In this document: piece by piece, positions 42,475 through 51,186 of the stretch
Numbering within the stretch: the first letter of the stretch is position 1
Layout of the letters: each line of letters starts with the position of its first letter
Assembly: GCA_034421015.1 (NCBI GenBank)
Contig: DAOUKT010000016.1
Location: 1 to 64,000 of the forward strand
Source: DAOUJW01 sp034421015
GTDB taxonomy: Bacteria; Chloroflexota; Dehalococcoidia; Lucifugimonadales; UBA2985
Reading direction: 5' to 3'
DNA length: 64,000 bases
Made by a program: the position numbers and the translations under genes
Notes under the pieces: model-generated
What the model saw: the letters and a program-made list of their open reading frames with translations, nothing else
What the model was told of the DNA's origin: nothing
The model's database searches: none

Positions 42475-42795
42475 TTCTCGAAGTAGGCCACCTGCCCCGT
42501 CATTCCGGCGCAACCCTTTCCCGTCATTCCCGCGAAAGCGGGAATCCAGGGCGTTGCTTCCCAGGCGGGGCTATGTTGAGAGCGGAGGGAATGGACTCCT
42601 GCCTTCGCAGGAGTGGTAGAACCCTGCCCCGTCATTCCCGCGAAAGCGGGAATCTATTTCCTTCTATATCTGGCCACCTGGATTCCTGCTTCCGCAGGAA
42701 TGGTCGGGAGGCGCGCGCCTCAGCCGAGGTTATTCAAATGTCTCCTTACGCCGGAAAGGTCATTACTGTATTCGTGGCCATGACGGAAGGGGGTG
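42475..42795. repeat. Cluster of REP-like palindromes
   Basis: No gene is supported. Four short palindromes of the same shape, an 8-bp stem with a 4-base loop, lie at 42526-42545, 42595-42614, 42634-42653 and 42682-42701. Stems read ATTCCCGC/GCGGGAAT, ACTCCTGC/GCAGGAGT or ATTCCTGC/GCAGGAAT. Changes on one arm are matched on the other. Confidence 0.8.
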
Positions 42796-43257
42796 TCAGC
42801 GCCGAAACAATCTCATAAGGGACAAGCGTGACGACGCCCGCAGGTCACGGAAGGTAATCTCCAGGCTATCGTCGCGCCGGGGCCTCAAGCGGAATTCACC
42901 TTGGCCGATTATGTCCATGCCGATGATAAGCTGCCAGTGGTCTGACATCTCAATTTCGGCGGCAGGAACCCTCAAAAAGGGACTCAGGCCGGATATAGTG
43001 ATGTTGATCAAGTGTTGCGGAAGGCGGCGAGGACTTTGAGAGCCTGCGGGGGTAACATCTACGGTTCCCAAACTACGCAACCGGCAGTCCCTCACCAGCG
43101 AAGGTGAAATTGCAGAGAGAGACGCCCCTGTATCCCATAGGGCCATCGTCGACTGAGGCGTGGGCCAGGGAAAGGCAGGGTTAGGCAAAGTAGGCTGAAT
43201 CCAACACTCTGAAACAGGATGGCTGCCCCGCGCACGGCCTCTAAATACTCCACGCAA
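42796..43257 (-). CDS. Clan AA (retropepsin-like) aspartic protease
   Basis: At 153 residues, a single retropepsin-like lobe: catalytic ALWDTGASLSAIS (DTG) and the later LIIGMDIIGQGEFRL (ILG-type) strand. Active as a homodimer in relatives. The TTG start has AGGGAAA upstream and lies 20 nt after a DUF5678 gene. Short aspartic proteases paired with small antitoxin-like proteins are frequent in Chloroflexi and cyanobacteria; a toxin-antitoxin-like role is only a guess. Confidence 0.75.
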   Translation of the reverse strand: MRGVFRGRARGSHPVSECWIQPTLPNPAFPWPTPQSTMALWDTGASLSAISPSLVRDCRLRSLGTVDVTPAGSQSPRRLPQHLINITISGLSPFLRVPAAEIEMSDHWQLIIGMDIIGQGEFRLRPRRDDSLEITFRDLRASSRLSLMRLFRR

Positions 43258-43277
43258 TCAGACTTTCCCTGTGGCGG

Positions 43278-43505
43278 TCAGATATGGTGAGGTGGATTGC
43301 CGGGGCGGACGCGCTGCACGATGAATGTGCCCAGGGCGTGGGTCTTTATCGTTGCTTCAGCGGCCTCTCCTTCGCTTGCATAGTCACCCAGGATCTGTTC
43401 CTTATAGATTGCGACCACTCGCCCGGTGTAATGCTCCTCCAATTCCTTGTGGTGCTGCACAAACCACTCGTAGTCTCGATCCTGTTGGTCTACTTCCGAG
43501 GTCAT
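43278..43505 (-). CDS. DUF5678 family protein
   Basis: A 75-residue protein with the DUF5678 layout: DYEWFVQHHKELEEHYTGRV followed by VAIYKEQILGDYASEGEA and a short basic end (VQRVRPGN). Function is unknown. It immediately precedes the aspartic protease gene, so the two form a likely operon. AGGAGGTTC lies upstream of the ATG. Confidence 0.75.
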   Translation of the reverse strand: MTSEVDQQDRDYEWFVQHHKELEEHYTGRVVAIYKEQILGDYASEGEAAEATIKTHALGTFIVQRVRPGNPPHHI

Positions 43506-43695
43506 CCTGCAGAACCTCCTCTGCTATGCTCAGCAATAAACTTCCATTTCGACCTGCCTGTGGGCAGCTCCCAGTGTCAGGCCCGCGTTCAAGTGTAAGG
43601 CTAGAGCCGTTTGCAGTAAAGAGGCCCCGCCTGCTGTACCGTGACGGGCCACAAAGCTACAATGGATACGACACCACAGCCGAGCGCGGCGCATA

Positions 43696-44430
43696 ATGAA
43701 ACTTAGCCCGGACCTCAAGCAAGGCACATTCATCGACAGGCCAAACAGGTTCTCCGCTCGTATCGACGTGGATGGAGAGACCGTCCTGGCCCACGTGCCC
43801 AACTCAGGGCGCATGGAGGAGCTCTTCACGGATAACGCCACGGTGTTCCTCACCCCCAGAAGCGGAGCGGGCCGCAAGACGGCCTTCGACGTGTCCCTGG
43901 TCCAGGTTGACGACACCCTGGTCTCCTCCGACGCCCGGTTGCCCTCCGCGCTGGTGGACGAGGCAATCGGCAGCGGGCGTCTTGAGCAGTTCCGGCGCTA
44001 CGCGTGGAGGCGCAGGGAGGCGGTCTTCTCCCACAGCAGGCTTGACCTGGCGCTTGGCAGCGGCAACGGCGGCCTGTGCTACGTGGAGGTCAAGTCCGTG
44101 ACCCTTGTGGAGGACGGCGTGGGCCTCTTCCCGGACGCGCCCACGACCCGGGGCGCGCGGCACCTGGAGGCGCTGATGGAGGCCAGGGAACAGGGGCATC
44201 GCGCCGCCGTGATATTCGTTGTGCAGCGGGAGGACGTCCGCGCCTTCGCCCCGAACGTCCCGGCCGACCCACGCTTTGCTGAGACGCTGCAGAGGTCCGA
44301 GGCCGCCGGCGTCGAGGTGTACGCATACCGCTGCCGGGTGTCCCTGCAGGAGGTGGCAATCACGGACGAGATCCCCGTCCTGCTACCAATCGCCGGTCAG
44401 GAGGCCGCGGATGTTGGAATCCCCACTTAG
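43696..44430 (+). CDS. sfsA: SfsA family DNA/RNA nuclease
   Basis: A 244-residue SfsA protein (formerly sugar fermentation stimulation protein). The OB-fold part has FSARIDVDGETVLAHVPNSG, RMEEL; the nuclease-like part has SRLDLAL and CYVEVKSVTL (PD-(D/E)xK-type ExK), DAPTTRGARHLEAL. Nucleic-acid binding is known in E. coli SfsA. Its 3' end overlaps the next gene by 20 nt, implying coupling with a DNA repair glycosylase. Confidence 0.92.
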   Translation: MKLSPDLKQGTFIDRPNRFSARIDVDGETVLAHVPNSGRMEELFTDNATVFLTPRSGAGRKTAFDVSLVQVDDTLVSSDARLPSALVDEAIGSGRLEQFRRYAWRRREAVFSHSRLDLALGSGNGGLCYVEVKSVTLVEDGVGLFPDAPTTRGARHLEALMEAREQGHRAAVIFVVQREDVRAFAPNVPADPRFAETLQRSEAAGVEVYAYRCRVSLQEVAITDEIPVLLPIAGQEAADVGIPT

Positions 44431-45115
44431 CCGGAAGCTGACGGACATCTACGACCGGCTTTTGCGCCGCTACGGGCCGCAGCACTGGTGGCCCGGCGAC
44501 AGCGCCTTCGAGGTCATCGTTGGGGCTATCCTCACCCAGTCCGCCGCATGGACCAACGTGGACAAGGCGCTGGACAATCTGAAGGCCAACGGCCTCATGG
44601 AGCCGGCCGCTCTGAGGGCAGTCCCCCTGGATGAGCTGGCGTTGCTCATTCGTCCATCGGTCTACTTCAACGCCAAGGCAAGGAAGCTGAAGGCCTTTGT
44701 GGAGCACTTGGGCGACCACTACGACGACGACCTTGAGGCGATGTTTTGCAGAGACGTCCGGGACCTCCGCCCGGAGCTGCTGGCCATCCACGGCATCGGC
44801 GAGGAGACGGCCGACGATATCCTGCTGTACGCGGCCGGCAAGCCGGTGTTTGTGATGGACGCCTACACCCGGCGCATTCTGGACAGGCTTCAAATAAACC
44901 CGTCCCGGAACAGGTACGCCGCCTACCAGGCCCTGTTCATGGACAACCTCCCCCACGATGTCGATATGTTCAACGAGTACCACGCCCTGCTGGACCATCA
45001 CGGCGTGGAGTCGTGTCGAAAGCGAGAGCCTCTGTGCAGCGAGTGCTGTTTGCTGGACCTGTGCCCAACGGGAACGCTGAACACCGCAGGAAGCAGGCAG
45101 CCCGATTCCGGCTGA
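44411..45115 (+). CDS. Endonuclease III-like DNA glycosylase
   Basis: This 234-residue HhH-GPD protein resembles archaeal-type endonuclease III homologues. AILTQSAAWTNVDKAL, the helix-hairpin-helix HGIGEETADDILLYAAGKPV (with catalytic Asp in VMDAYTRRIL) and a C-x6-C-x2-C-x5-C iron-sulfur motif (CRKREPLCSECCLLDLC) are present. In place of the usual catalytic Lys before the hairpin there is a variable residue, so it may be a mono-functional glycosylase. The ATG lies inside the sfsA gene. Confidence 0.88.
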   Translation: MLESPLSRKLTDIYDRLLRRYGPQHWWPGDSAFEVIVGAILTQSAAWTNVDKALDNLKANGLMEPAALRAVPLDELALLIRPSVYFNAKARKLKAFVEHLGDHYDDDLEAMFCRDVRDLRPELLAIHGIGEETADDILLYAAGKPVFVMDAYTRRILDRLQINPSRNRYAAYQALFMDNLPHDVDMFNEYHALLDHHGVESCRKREPLCSECCLLDLCPTGTLNTAGSRQPDSG

Positions 45116-45198
45116 GCATTGGCACTCCGCTTGGCAATGGGGTATAGTTTGACTCCAAGAGGGTTGATCTCAGAATCCCCGCGTGAGGAAGTCGTTAG

Positions 45199-45456
45199 AT
45201 GAATTTCCTGGGCATAGACCCCCTGGAAGTCCTGATAATCCTGCTCATCGCCTACCTGGTGCTGGGGCCGACGCGCATGCTGGAGATAGCGCGCTCCCTG
45301 GGCAAGTTCATACAGGAGGTCAGAAGCACGGCCAGGGAGATACCGGACCTGCTGGCACTTGAAGAGGCTTCCAAAGAGACCTCGTCAGAAGGAGACGGCA
45401 GGCAGAAGGCCCGGCAGTCCGGGAGCGACTCCGAGGAGAAGGCCGGTGGCGGATAA
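45199..45456 (+). CDS. tatB: TatA/TatB-like translocase subunit
   Basis: At 85 residues it has one N-terminal helix (EVLIILLIAYLVLGP), a hinge and an amphipathic helix (RMLEIARSLGKFIQEVRSTA), then an acidic low-complexity tail. This is the TatA/B plan; pairing with tatC suggests the TatB-like role. It overlaps tatC by 11 nt. Confidence 0.85.
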   Translation: MNFLGIDPLEVLIILLIAYLVLGPTRMLEIARSLGKFIQEVRSTAREIPDLLALEEASKETSSEGDGRQKARQSGSDSEEKAGGG

Positions 45457-46213
45457 AGATCTGTCCCTTTCGGGGCACCTTATCGAGCTGCGCCGCAGGC
45501 TGACCATTTCCGCCGCGGCGCTGGTTGCAGGCACGGGTGTTGCCTTCGCCTTCCACAGGCTGATATTCGATGCGCTGATGATACCGGCCCAGGGCTTCGA
45601 GTCCCTGAGGGACCAGAAGCTCATCTTCACCCACGTCACCGAGATGATAGGGATAACTATGAAGGTGTCCCTAATGGGCGGCCTTGTCCTGGCCTTCCCG
45701 GTCATTCTGTTCCAGGTGTTTTCCTTCGTGGCCCCCGGCCTGACTGCCCGGGAGAAGCGGTTCCTGTACGCCCTGTTCCCCGGGGCGATACTCTCCTTCG
45801 CGGCGGGCGCGGCCTTCGCCTACTTCGCCCTGCTGCCCCCGGCCCTGAACTTCCTGCTGTGGTTCGGGTCGGACATAGCCACTCCAATGATCAGGATTGG
45901 AGACTACATCAACAAGGTGATAACGCTGATATTCTGGATGGGAGTGGCCTTTGAAACGCCCCTGGTCATCTTCTTCCTGAGCAAGATCGGGCTGGTAACC
46001 CCCAGGTCCCTGGCCCGACAGCGCCGTTTTGCAGTTGTGATCGCGTTCATAGTCGGGGCCCTGGCCACCACCACCATCGACCCCCTCAACCAGAGCCTGG
46101 TGGCCCTGACAATCCTTGTTCTGTACGAGGTTGGGATCCTCCTTGCCAAGCTGGCCCGGCGAGGCAGCAAGTCCAGCGTGGATGTCGCCACCTCGGAACC
46201 GTCCGGCAGCTGA
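45446..46213 (+). CDS. tatC: Sec-independent protein translocase TatC
   Basis: The 255-residue six-helix core of the twin-arginine translocase. HLIELRRRLTISAAA at the N-terminus is the conserved twin-arginine-recognising segment; GGLVLAFPVILFQVFSFVAPGL and LSFAAGAAFAYFALLPPALNFL follow. The GTG start overlaps the tatB-like gene. A hairpin (46242) separates it from convergent tatA. Confidence 0.95.
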   Translation: MADKDLSLSGHLIELRRRLTISAAALVAGTGVAFAFHRLIFDALMIPAQGFESLRDQKLIFTHVTEMIGITMKVSLMGGLVLAFPVILFQVFSFVAPGLTAREKRFLYALFPGAILSFAAGAAFAYFALLPPALNFLLWFGSDIATPMIRIGDYINKVITLIFWMGVAFETPLVIFFLSKIGLVTPRSLARQRRFAVVIAFIVGALATTTIDPLNQSLVALTILVLYEVGILLAKLARRGSKSSVDVATSEPSGS

Positions 46214-46241
46214 ACAGGCCCGATTGAGACGCCAAAAAGCA

Positions 46242-46267
46242 AGCGCCCCGCCTGATGACGGGGCGCT
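46242..46267. terminator. Bidirectional terminator between tatC and tatA
   Basis: AGCGCCCCG-CCTGATGA-CGGGGCGCT gives a 9-bp stem, with CTTT after it on plus and TTTTT-like AAAAAG on the other side. It serves both convergent genes. Confidence 0.85.
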
Positions 46268-46294
46268 CTTTACGATCCTGGTTGAAAAGCCGGG

Positions 46295-46495
46295 CTACGC
46301 CTTGCCCTTCCGCTTCCTGCCGCTCGGCTTGGCCTCCACTACCACCTCTCCTTCGTCATCGCCGGAGTGGCCCTTGCGGAACTCCTTGATGCCCTTGCCA
46401 AGCGCGGACCCTATCTCAGGCAGACGACCCGCGCCGAAGATAATCAGGATGATGAACAGGATGATCACCAACTCCATAGGTCCAATTCGCGGCAT
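46295..46495 (-). CDS. tatA: Sec-independent translocase subunit TatA
   Basis: A 66-residue pore-forming subunit: MELVIILFIILIIFGAGRLP helix, EIGSALGKGIKEFRKG amphipathic helix, and a basic tail. It is convergent to the tatB-tatC pair rather than in the same operon. Upstream region 46496-46776 holds no other supported gene. Confidence 0.93.
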   Translation of the reverse strand: MPRIGPMELVIILFIILIIFGAGRLPEIGSALGKGIKEFRKGHSGDDEGEVVVEAKPSGRKRKGKA

Positions 46496-46776
46496 ACCCT
46501 TATCTCCTCACAATCTCCCCGGATTTCAAATCATAGTATATCTCACGGACGCCGTAGTCAATAGCGGCTGCAATGCGCCGTCCTCGCCAGGCACAGCCCC
46601 CCGTCGGAAACCGGCCCTCTGACAGCCGGACTGCCTTTCTCTCTGTCTAATTTCTCAGGAACCCTTACACCAATGTGTGAGCTTGCGCCCTTGTTGGCGG
46701 CTGCTACCCACCCTACCATTGGAGGAGCAAGCATAGATTTGGCGCTGTTGACGCGCCTCAAGGGAGGACTGTTGAT

Positions 46777-47250
46777 ATGAGCCTGCGAACCTTCAGCAAG
46801 ATTGCGGTCACACTGGCGATGCTGCTTGGGCTTGGGATGGTGGCGTTGGGAGTAGTCTTCATCTCTATGGGATACAGCGCCCGGGGCGAAATAAGAGAGG
46901 CGCTCCTCAAGGAGAAGGTCGTCACCGGCGCCGACTCAGCCATTCCCGGCGTCCTGGTTGAGGACGTCCAGACGGCAAAGGCGCAGCAAGACTACATAGA
47001 GGAGCACACCTTCGGCAGATTCGGGCCGTACTCCGGCATGGAGCGCGACGACCCCAACCGGGACGTGTACATCAAGGGCCTTACCCTGCGGAACGCCCTC
47101 AACCTCGCAGTCGTGGGCTTTGGGGTCACGGACCTTGCAATAGGTGTCGGGTGGATAACCGTGGTGCTTGGGATCATCATTGCCGGCCTGGCCATACCCA
47201 CCCACCTGCTGATGATGAGGGTGTTCAGGCCGGAGGGAAGCTACTACTGA
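46777..47250 (+). CDS. Membrane protein of unknown function
   Basis: A 157-residue protein with one helix at each end (about 10-32, and a longer hydrophobic stretch 103-147 that likely forms two) and an extracytoplasmic loop between (ARGEIREALLKEKVVTGADS, FGRFGPYSGMERDDPNRDVY). No named family. GGGAGGA precedes the ATG. Confidence 0.6.
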   Translation: MSLRTFSKIAVTLAMLLGLGMVALGVVFISMGYSARGEIREALLKEKVVTGADSAIPGVLVEDVQTAKAQQDYIEEHTFGRFGPYSGMERDDPNRDVYIKGLTLRNALNLAVVGFGVTDLAIGVGWITVVLGIIIAGLAIPTHLLMMRVFRPEGSYY

Positions 47251-47282
47251 GCAGTCGCAGAAATGTGGAAGCGTTGGCCGTG

Positions 47283-47307
47283 ACCATAGTCGTGACTATG
47301 GTATAAT
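47283..47307 (+). promoter_or_regulatory. Operator and -10 box of the Phd/VapC pair
   Basis: ACCATAGTC-GT-GACTATGGT (47283-47302) is a perfect 9-bp palindrome abutting a TATAAT (47302-47307). It lies about 30 nt upstream of the antitoxin gene, as expected for autorepression by a Phd-family antitoxin. Confidence 0.75.
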
Positions 47308-47335
47308 TGGGCATCATCCAAACAGGAACTAAATC

Positions 47336-47617
47336 ATGGCAACCGGCAGTCACAAGGCAAACGCACCCAGGACAATCAAGGCTTCGGAGTTCAAGGCCAA
47401 GTGCCTTCAGCTAATGGACGAAGTCGCAGAGAGCGGCGAGGAGATTGTCATCACCAAGAACGGCCGCCCCGTCTCGCGGCTGGTGCCTTTTCGCGAAAAG
47501 TCCCCGAGCTGGTTCGGGCGCGACCGGGACATCATCCAGATTCACGGGGACATAATCGAACCCCTGGACGTGGAGTGGGAGGCTCTGTCCGACCCGGACG
47601 GGCTGTTTAACCCGTGA
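47336..47617 (+). CDS. Phd/YefM-family antitoxin
   Basis: This 93-residue antitoxin has the typical Phd fold: TIKASEFKAKCLQLMDEVAE, SGEEIVITKNGRPVSRLVP. It binds DNA with its N-terminus and neutralises the downstream PIN toxin. The final TGA overlaps the toxin's GTG start, so the two are translationally coupled. Confidence 0.88.
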   Translation: MATGSHKANAPRTIKASEFKAKCLQLMDEVAESGEEIVITKNGRPVSRLVPFREKSPSWFGRDRDIIQIHGDIIEPLDVEWEALSDPDGLFNP

Positions 47618-48012
47618 TCCTGCTGGACACCCAAGTCCTGGTATGGACGCGATTCGGCGACGAGAGAGTCGGATCGCGGGCACGCGGGGAGATTGATGAA
47701 GCGGTGCGGGAGGGCAATGTCGCAGTATCTGCCATCTCTTTCTGGGAAATAGCCCTGATGCACCAAAAAGGCAGGCTAACTCTTCTGAATGACCTGGCCG
47801 CATGGCGCGATGCGCTCCTCAGGGACGGACTGGTGGAGATCCCGGTTGACGGAGAGATTGGCATCCGGGCCAATGAGCTTGCCGACTTTCACGCCGACCC
47901 TGCCGACCGCCTGATAGTCGCCACAGCATTGGGAGGCCACAGGCTTGTTACGGCGGATCGGCGCATCCTGGACTGGCCCGGAAACCTGAACAGGCTGGAC
48001 GCTACGGAATAG
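47614..48012 (+). CDS. VapC-type PIN-domain toxin
   Basis: A 132-residue PIN-domain RNase: LLDTQVLVW with the first catalytic Asp, SAISFWEIAL with the conserved Glu, and FHADPADRLIVATALGGHRL with the third acidic cluster. GTG start inside the antitoxin's stop codon. Such toxins usually cleave tRNA or rRNA. Confidence 0.9.
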   Translation: MILLDTQVLVWTRFGDERVGSRARGEIDEAVREGNVAVSAISFWEIALMHQKGRLTLLNDLAAWRDALLRDGLVEIPVDGEIGIRANELADFHADPADRLIVATALGGHRLVTADRRILDWPGNLNRLDATE

Positions 48013-48134
48013 CTGGTCTGCGCCGCTGATTGCTGGTCAGGTAAGCACGGGGCAGTCACTCAAAGGCCTGATGGGTTACAATGGCCAGAAAACACACGTG
48101 GCCTCCCCTCCTCACAGATAGGATACACCTACCT

Positions 48135-50372
48135 ATGGGAAACACCGACTCCAAGCTCAGCTTTCTCAAATCAAGATTCGGCTACGACAGCTTCTGGGGA
48201 CAGCAGGAAGCGGTAATCGACAACGTCCTGGCCAGCCGAAACAGCTTGGCGCTGATGCCAACCGGAGGCGGCAAGTCCCTATGCTACCAGTTGCCTGCCC
48301 TGGTCCTTGACGGAATCACCCTCGTAATCTCGCCCCTGATTGCCCTGATGAAAGACCAGGTGGATTCTCTGAACGCCAATGGCATTGCGGCCAGATTCAT
48401 CAACAGTTCCCTTCCGGCGTCTGAGATAGAGGATATACAGGAACAGGTCAGGCGAGGCCGGGTCAAGATACTGTATGCAGCCCCTGAGCGGCTGACACTG
48501 CCGGGATTCCGACGCTTCCTGAAGGATGTTCAACTGAGCCTCATTGCCATAGATGAGGCCCACTGCATTTCCGAGTGGGGCCACGAGTTCCGGCCCGACT
48601 ACCGAAACCTCCACCAACTGCGCCAAGACTTTCCATCGGTACCAGTCATCGCCCTCACCGCCACGGCAACAGAACGCGTGCGCCAGGACATCATCAACCA
48701 GCTTGACCTGCAAGACGGCCAGGTCTTCCTGTCCAGCTTTGACAGGACAAACCTCAGATACTCTGTCCAACCCAAGCGCAACTCCTGGGAAGAACTGACA
48801 ACCCTACTTGAAGAGAAAGAGAGCCTGCCTGCCATCATCTACTGCTTTTCCAGGCAGGAGACTGAGGATATAGCCGGATACCTGAACGCCAATGGCCTGT
48901 CGGCGCGGCCTTATCACGCCGGACTGGACAGAGACACGCGGACCCGTAATCAGGAAGACTTCGTGCGTGATCGGATACCAGTTATAGTAGCCACAATCGC
49001 ATTCGGCATGGGGATAAACAAGCCGGACATCAGGCTGGTGGTACATTACAGCCTGCCCAGGTCTCTTGAGGGTTACTACCAGGAAACCGGGCGGGCCGGC
49101 AGAGATGGAATGCCCAGCGATTGCGTCCTCTTTTTCGCCTACTCAGACAAGGCCAGGCAGGAGTACTTCATCAATCAGATGAATGATGCCTCTGAACAGC
49201 GCAACGCGCGGCAGAAACTGGCAAAAATGGTGGAGTACGCACAGCTTCCCACATGCCGCCGCAAATTTCTGCTGGAGTACTTTGGAGAGCGGCGGATTGA
49301 GGAAACCTGTAGCGGATGCGACGTCTGCCTGGAGACCCGCGAGGAGTTTGACGCCACAGAGATCGCGCAAAAAATCCTCTCGGCGGTGATACGCACCGGC
49401 GAGAGGTTTGGAGCCAACCACGTAATTCAAGTCCTGACCGGCAGCCGGGAGAAGAGAATCCTGGAACTGGGCCACGACAGGTTGAGCGTATACGGCATCG
49501 TCAAAGAGGTCCGTCGCCCTCAGCTGAGGGAGATAATAGGGCATTTGCAGGCTCGCGGGCTGCTGGTCACTGGCAGCGGGGATTACCCAACCCTGGCCGT
49601 CTCGCCTGAAGGGCGGGCATTTCTCCAGAATCGCCAAACGCTTACTCTGCCTCAACCAAAGACAACCGGGGCGGGCGATGCGCGAGGGACCGCATTCGGG
49701 CGCGTCGCTCCCGGATCATCCACTGCAGAGTACGACGAGAAGCTGTTTGAGGAGTTGCGCGCCTTGCGTAAGCGTCTGGCCGATGACCGGGACGTTCCGC
49801 CCTTTGTCGTTTTCAGTGACGCGTCCCTCCGGCAGATGGCCGCAGTCTTGCCTCAGAGCCTGGAGGAGTTCTCAAGCATCCATGGGGTGGGCAATACAAA
49901 GCTGGAGCAGTACGGCGCAGACTTCGTGGATGCTATCCGCAGATACGCCGATGTAAACTACACTACGGCTCAGCGCGAAGCATTGGCAGCGCGCAAGTCT
50001 CCGGCAGATGAGCCTAGAACACGGAGACGTGAAGGACCCGGACGTTACCTGGGAGCCACCTATGATGAAACCAAGGATCTCCTGTCCCGTGGGCTGTCCA
50101 TCGGTGAAATAGCGCTGCAAAGGGGCCTGGCGGAGCACACCATAATTGCCCACCTGGAGCGAATGTCGGGCCGGGGAGAGCCGCTGGACTTGCAGAGTGT
50201 AATGCCCCCGGCGGAAAGGCTGGCTGAAATAGAGGAGGCGTTCAACGTCTGTGGAAGCGTCTTTCTGAGGCCCGTCTGGGAGTTCCTTGGAGACCAGTTC
50301 GCGTACGACGAGATCCGGCTTGTTCGGATATATCTGCTCCAGGAAGGAAGGCTGCCAGACCAGAGCGTGTAG
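48135..50372 (+). CDS. recQ: ATP-dependent DNA helicase RecQ
   Basis: This 745-residue helicase has FGYDSFWGQQEAVIDNVLA (Q motif), LMPTGGGKSLCYQLPAL (motif I), DEAHCISEWGHEFRPDYR (DEAH box and aromatic loop), zinc-binding cysteines (CRRKFLLEYFGE, CSGCDVC), winged helix (RQC), an HRDC domain (LRALRKRLADDRDVPPFVVF) and a C-terminal helix-turn-helix (DLLSRGLSIGEIALQRGLAE). The last domain is common in Firmicute-type RecQ. The ATG at 48135 or 48081 may start it. Confidence 0.94.
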   Translation: MGNTDSKLSFLKSRFGYDSFWGQQEAVIDNVLASRNSLALMPTGGGKSLCYQLPALVLDGITLVISPLIALMKDQVDSLNANGIAARFINSSLPASEIEDIQEQVRRGRVKILYAAPERLTLPGFRRFLKDVQLSLIAIDEAHCISEWGHEFRPDYRNLHQLRQDFPSVPVIALTATATERVRQDIINQLDLQDGQVFLSSFDRTNLRYSVQPKRNSWEELTTLLEEKESLPAIIYCFSRQETEDIAGYLNANGLSARPYHAGLDRDTRTRNQEDFVRDRIPVIVATIAFGMGINKPDIRLVVHYSLPRSLEGYYQETGRAGRDGMPSDCVLFFAYSDKARQEYFINQMNDASEQRNARQKLAKMVEYAQLPTCRRKFLLEYFGERRIEETCSGCDVCLETREEFDATEIAQKILSAVIRTGERFGANHVIQVLTGSREKRILELGHDRLSVYGIVKEVRRPQLREIIGHLQARGLLVTGSGDYPTLAVSPEGRAFLQNRQTLTLPQPKTTGAGDARGTAFGRVAPGSSTAEYDEKLFEELRALRKRLADDRDVPPFVVFSDASLRQMAAVLPQSLEEFSSIHGVGNTKLEQYGADFVDAIRRYADVNYTTAQREALAARKSPADEPRTRRREGPGRYLGATYDETKDLLSRGLSIGEIALQRGLAEHTIIAHLERMSGRGEPLDLQSVMPPAERLAEIEEAFNVCGSVFLRPVWEFLGDQFAYDEIRLVRIYLLQEGRLPDQSV

Positions 50373-50421
50373 CCTACGCTTCGGGTATACTTATGGGCAA
50401 AACAGTGAAAGGAGCCGAACT

Positions 50422-51186
50422 GTGACGTCTGAAAACAGGGCCATTCTGTTCGAGAAACAGGGAAACGTCTGCATTATCACCCACAACCGCCCCGAGGCAA
50501 TGAACGCCCACAACTACCAGGCCACCTACGAGGAGGCCGAGGCCTACAAGGAGTTCGAGCGAGACCCCGAGCTACGGGTCGCCGTCGTCACTGGCGCCGG
50601 AGACCGGGCCTTCTCCGCCGGCGGCGACCTGAAGGAGCGCGCCCTGGACTACGAGAGCTTTTTGAAGCGGGGCCGCGTCCACAACCCATTGAACACCCTC
50701 AACAAGCCGGTCATAGCCGCCGTGAACGGCCTTGCCCACGGCGGCGGGTTCGAGGAGGCCCTGGGCTGCGACATCATAGTCGCGGCGGAGCACGCGGAGT
50801 TCCGCCTGCCGGAGCCTCTGCGGGGCATTGTGCCCGGCGCGGGCATCCACCACCTGCCGCGGGTAATGCCCTTCAAGCAGGCCATGTCATACCTTCTGAC
50901 GTGCAAGCCCATCACCGCCCAGGATGCCCTCAAGTGGGGCATTGTGAGCGAGGTCGTGCCCAGAGAGGAGCTTATGGACTGCGCCATGCGCTGGGCCAAC
51001 GACATCCTGGAGGCTGCGCCCCTGGCCGTGTGGAGCATCAAGCACTACGTCCGCCAGGGAATGAACATGACCATCGACGCGGCGATGGAGCAGAACAGCA
51101 GCCGGTGGGTGATGGGGTCAGAGGACGCCATTGAGGGGCCCAAGGCCTTTGTTGAAAAGCGCAAGCCCGTCTGGAAGGGCCAGTAG
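50422..51186 (+). CDS. Enoyl-CoA hydratase/isomerase family protein
   Basis: At 254 residues it is a crotonase-fold enzyme. The oxyanion-hole pieces SAGGDLKE and AHGGGFEEALGCD and the two catalytic Glu positions (GGGFE and RLPEP) are kept. It probably hydrates an enoyl-CoA in acyl-CoA catabolism, together with the nearby dehydrogenases. GTG start with AAAGGAG upstream. Confidence 0.9.
   Translation: MTSENRAILFEKQGNVCIITHNRPEAMNAHNYQATYEEAEAYKEFERDPELRVAVVTGAGDRAFSAGGDLKERALDYESFLKRGRVHNPLNTLNKPVIAAVNGLAHGGGFEEALGCDIIVAAEHAEFRLPEPLRGIVPGAGIHHLPRVMPFKQAMSYLLTCKPITAQDALKWGIVSEVVPREELMDCAMRWANDILEAAPLAVWSIKHYVRQGMNMTIDAAMEQNSSRWVMGSEDAIEGPKAFVEKRKPVWKGQ

Noticed and set aside
40210..42513. 767-codon open frame antisense to ligA
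   Set aside because: The ligA frame has KIDG, zinc finger and BRCT motifs. The antisense product is His/Leu/Gly-rich with no family.
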